Part shown: piece after piece, positions 13,591-13,828 of the stretch
Layout of the letters: each line of letters starts with the position of its first letter
How positions within the stretch are numbered: the first letter of the stretch is position 1
Source: an uncultured Fibrobacter sp.
GTDB taxonomy: Bacteria > Fibrobacterota > Fibrobacteria > Fibrobacterales > Fibrobacteraceae
Assembly: GCA_934691725.1 (NCBI GenBank)
Contig: CAKUTF010000056.1
Location: 1 to 13,828 of the forward strand
Reading direction: 5' to 3'
Length of the DNA stretch: 13,828 bases
Program-made: the position numbers and the translations under genes
Notes under the pieces: model-generated
The model's database searches: none
What the model was told of the DNA's origin: nothing
The model's input: the letters and a program-made list of their open reading frames with translations, nothing else

Positions 13591-13828
13591 TCACTTCCAG
13601 AGCACCATTCTCCTCGGCTTTCCGTCTATGTTCACCCCCACGTGGAAGAACCGGATGCCTGAGGAAAGGTCCTTCGGCGTCTTGCAGTACACGATGAGCT
13701 GGTCGAGGGCCACAGGGATGTCGGCGGAATACACGGTCTCCGGCAACGCCATTTCGAGCGCACCGAGAAGCTTGCCGCATTCCTCCGCCGTGCAATTTAG
13801 GGGCACGATGTCCGCGGCGAGGCCGTCG
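13591..13828 (-). CDS. C-terminal part of an unidentified protein (runs off the window)
   Basis: The frame is open from the window edge to a TGA at 13591-13593, giving at least 78 residues that end in RRMVLWK. A GTG at 13806-13804 could be a start but has no Shine-Dalgarno, and sense codons (DGLAADI) continue upstream to the edge, so this is probably the 3' end of a longer gene. Visible segments include CTAEECGKLLGALEMAL and DQLIVYCKTPKDLSSGIRF. I do not recognise the family. It is convergent with murB across a 48-bp gap in which I see no terminator. Confidence 0.55.
   Translation of the reverse strand, partial: DGLAADIVPLNCTAEECGKLLGALEMALPETVYSADIPVALDQLIVYCKTPKDLSSGIRFFHVGVNIDGKPRRMVLWK

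Overview
The window looks like chromosomal DNA of a Gram-negative, outer-membrane-bearing bacterium. It encodes a signal-peptide-bearing beta-barrel protein ending in Phe, a peptidoglycan glycosyltransferase and MurB. Fibrobacter or a close relative (Fibrobacterota) is my best guess, from general gene style and a eukaryote-like PurB. This is an inference that a database search should confirm.

Layout. (1) Positions 1-175 hold a gene-free leader that can fold into nested hairpins, followed by a possible promoter. (2) Positions 176-1234 (+) encode a POTRA-less Omp85/BamA-like barrel. (3) Positions 1365-6759 (+) form a tight operon: acyl carrier protein, a 798-aa fusion of an active ketosynthase and a dead ketosynthase (chain-length-factor-like), a FabG-type ketoreductase, a FabZ-type dehydratase, a PlsC-type acyltransferase and a patatin/YjjU-type lipase. 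A XerC/D-type recombinase (6776-7669) follows 16 bp later. (4) Positions 7666-10049 (-) encode a eukaryote-type adenylosuccinate lyase preceded by a monofunctional glycosyltransferase (order mtgA then purB). (5) Positions 10192-11277 (-) encode a short DnaG-like primase (CHC2 zinc finger, polymerase core, TOPRIM). (6) Positions 11320-12420 (-) hold an AT-rich orphan gene with an in-frame amber stop between its best start signal and its body. (7) Positions 12655-13542 (+) encode MurB. (8) Positions 13591-13828 (-) are the 3' end of an unidentified gene running off the window.

The most interesting system is the ACP, KS-CLF fusion, KR, DH, acyltransferase, lipase cassette. It contains the steps to condense, reduce and dehydrate an acyl chain but no enoyl reductase. 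This suggests a highly reducing type II polyketide or polyene-like acyl product, possibly attached to a lipid by the acyltransferase. The outer-membrane barrel gene just upstream may or may not belong to it. The second area of interest is the primase plus AT-rich orphan gene, which looks like an accessory insertion between housekeeping genes. No stretch over 300 bp lacks a gene, and I saw no tRNA, rRNA, CRISPR array or complete insertion sequence.
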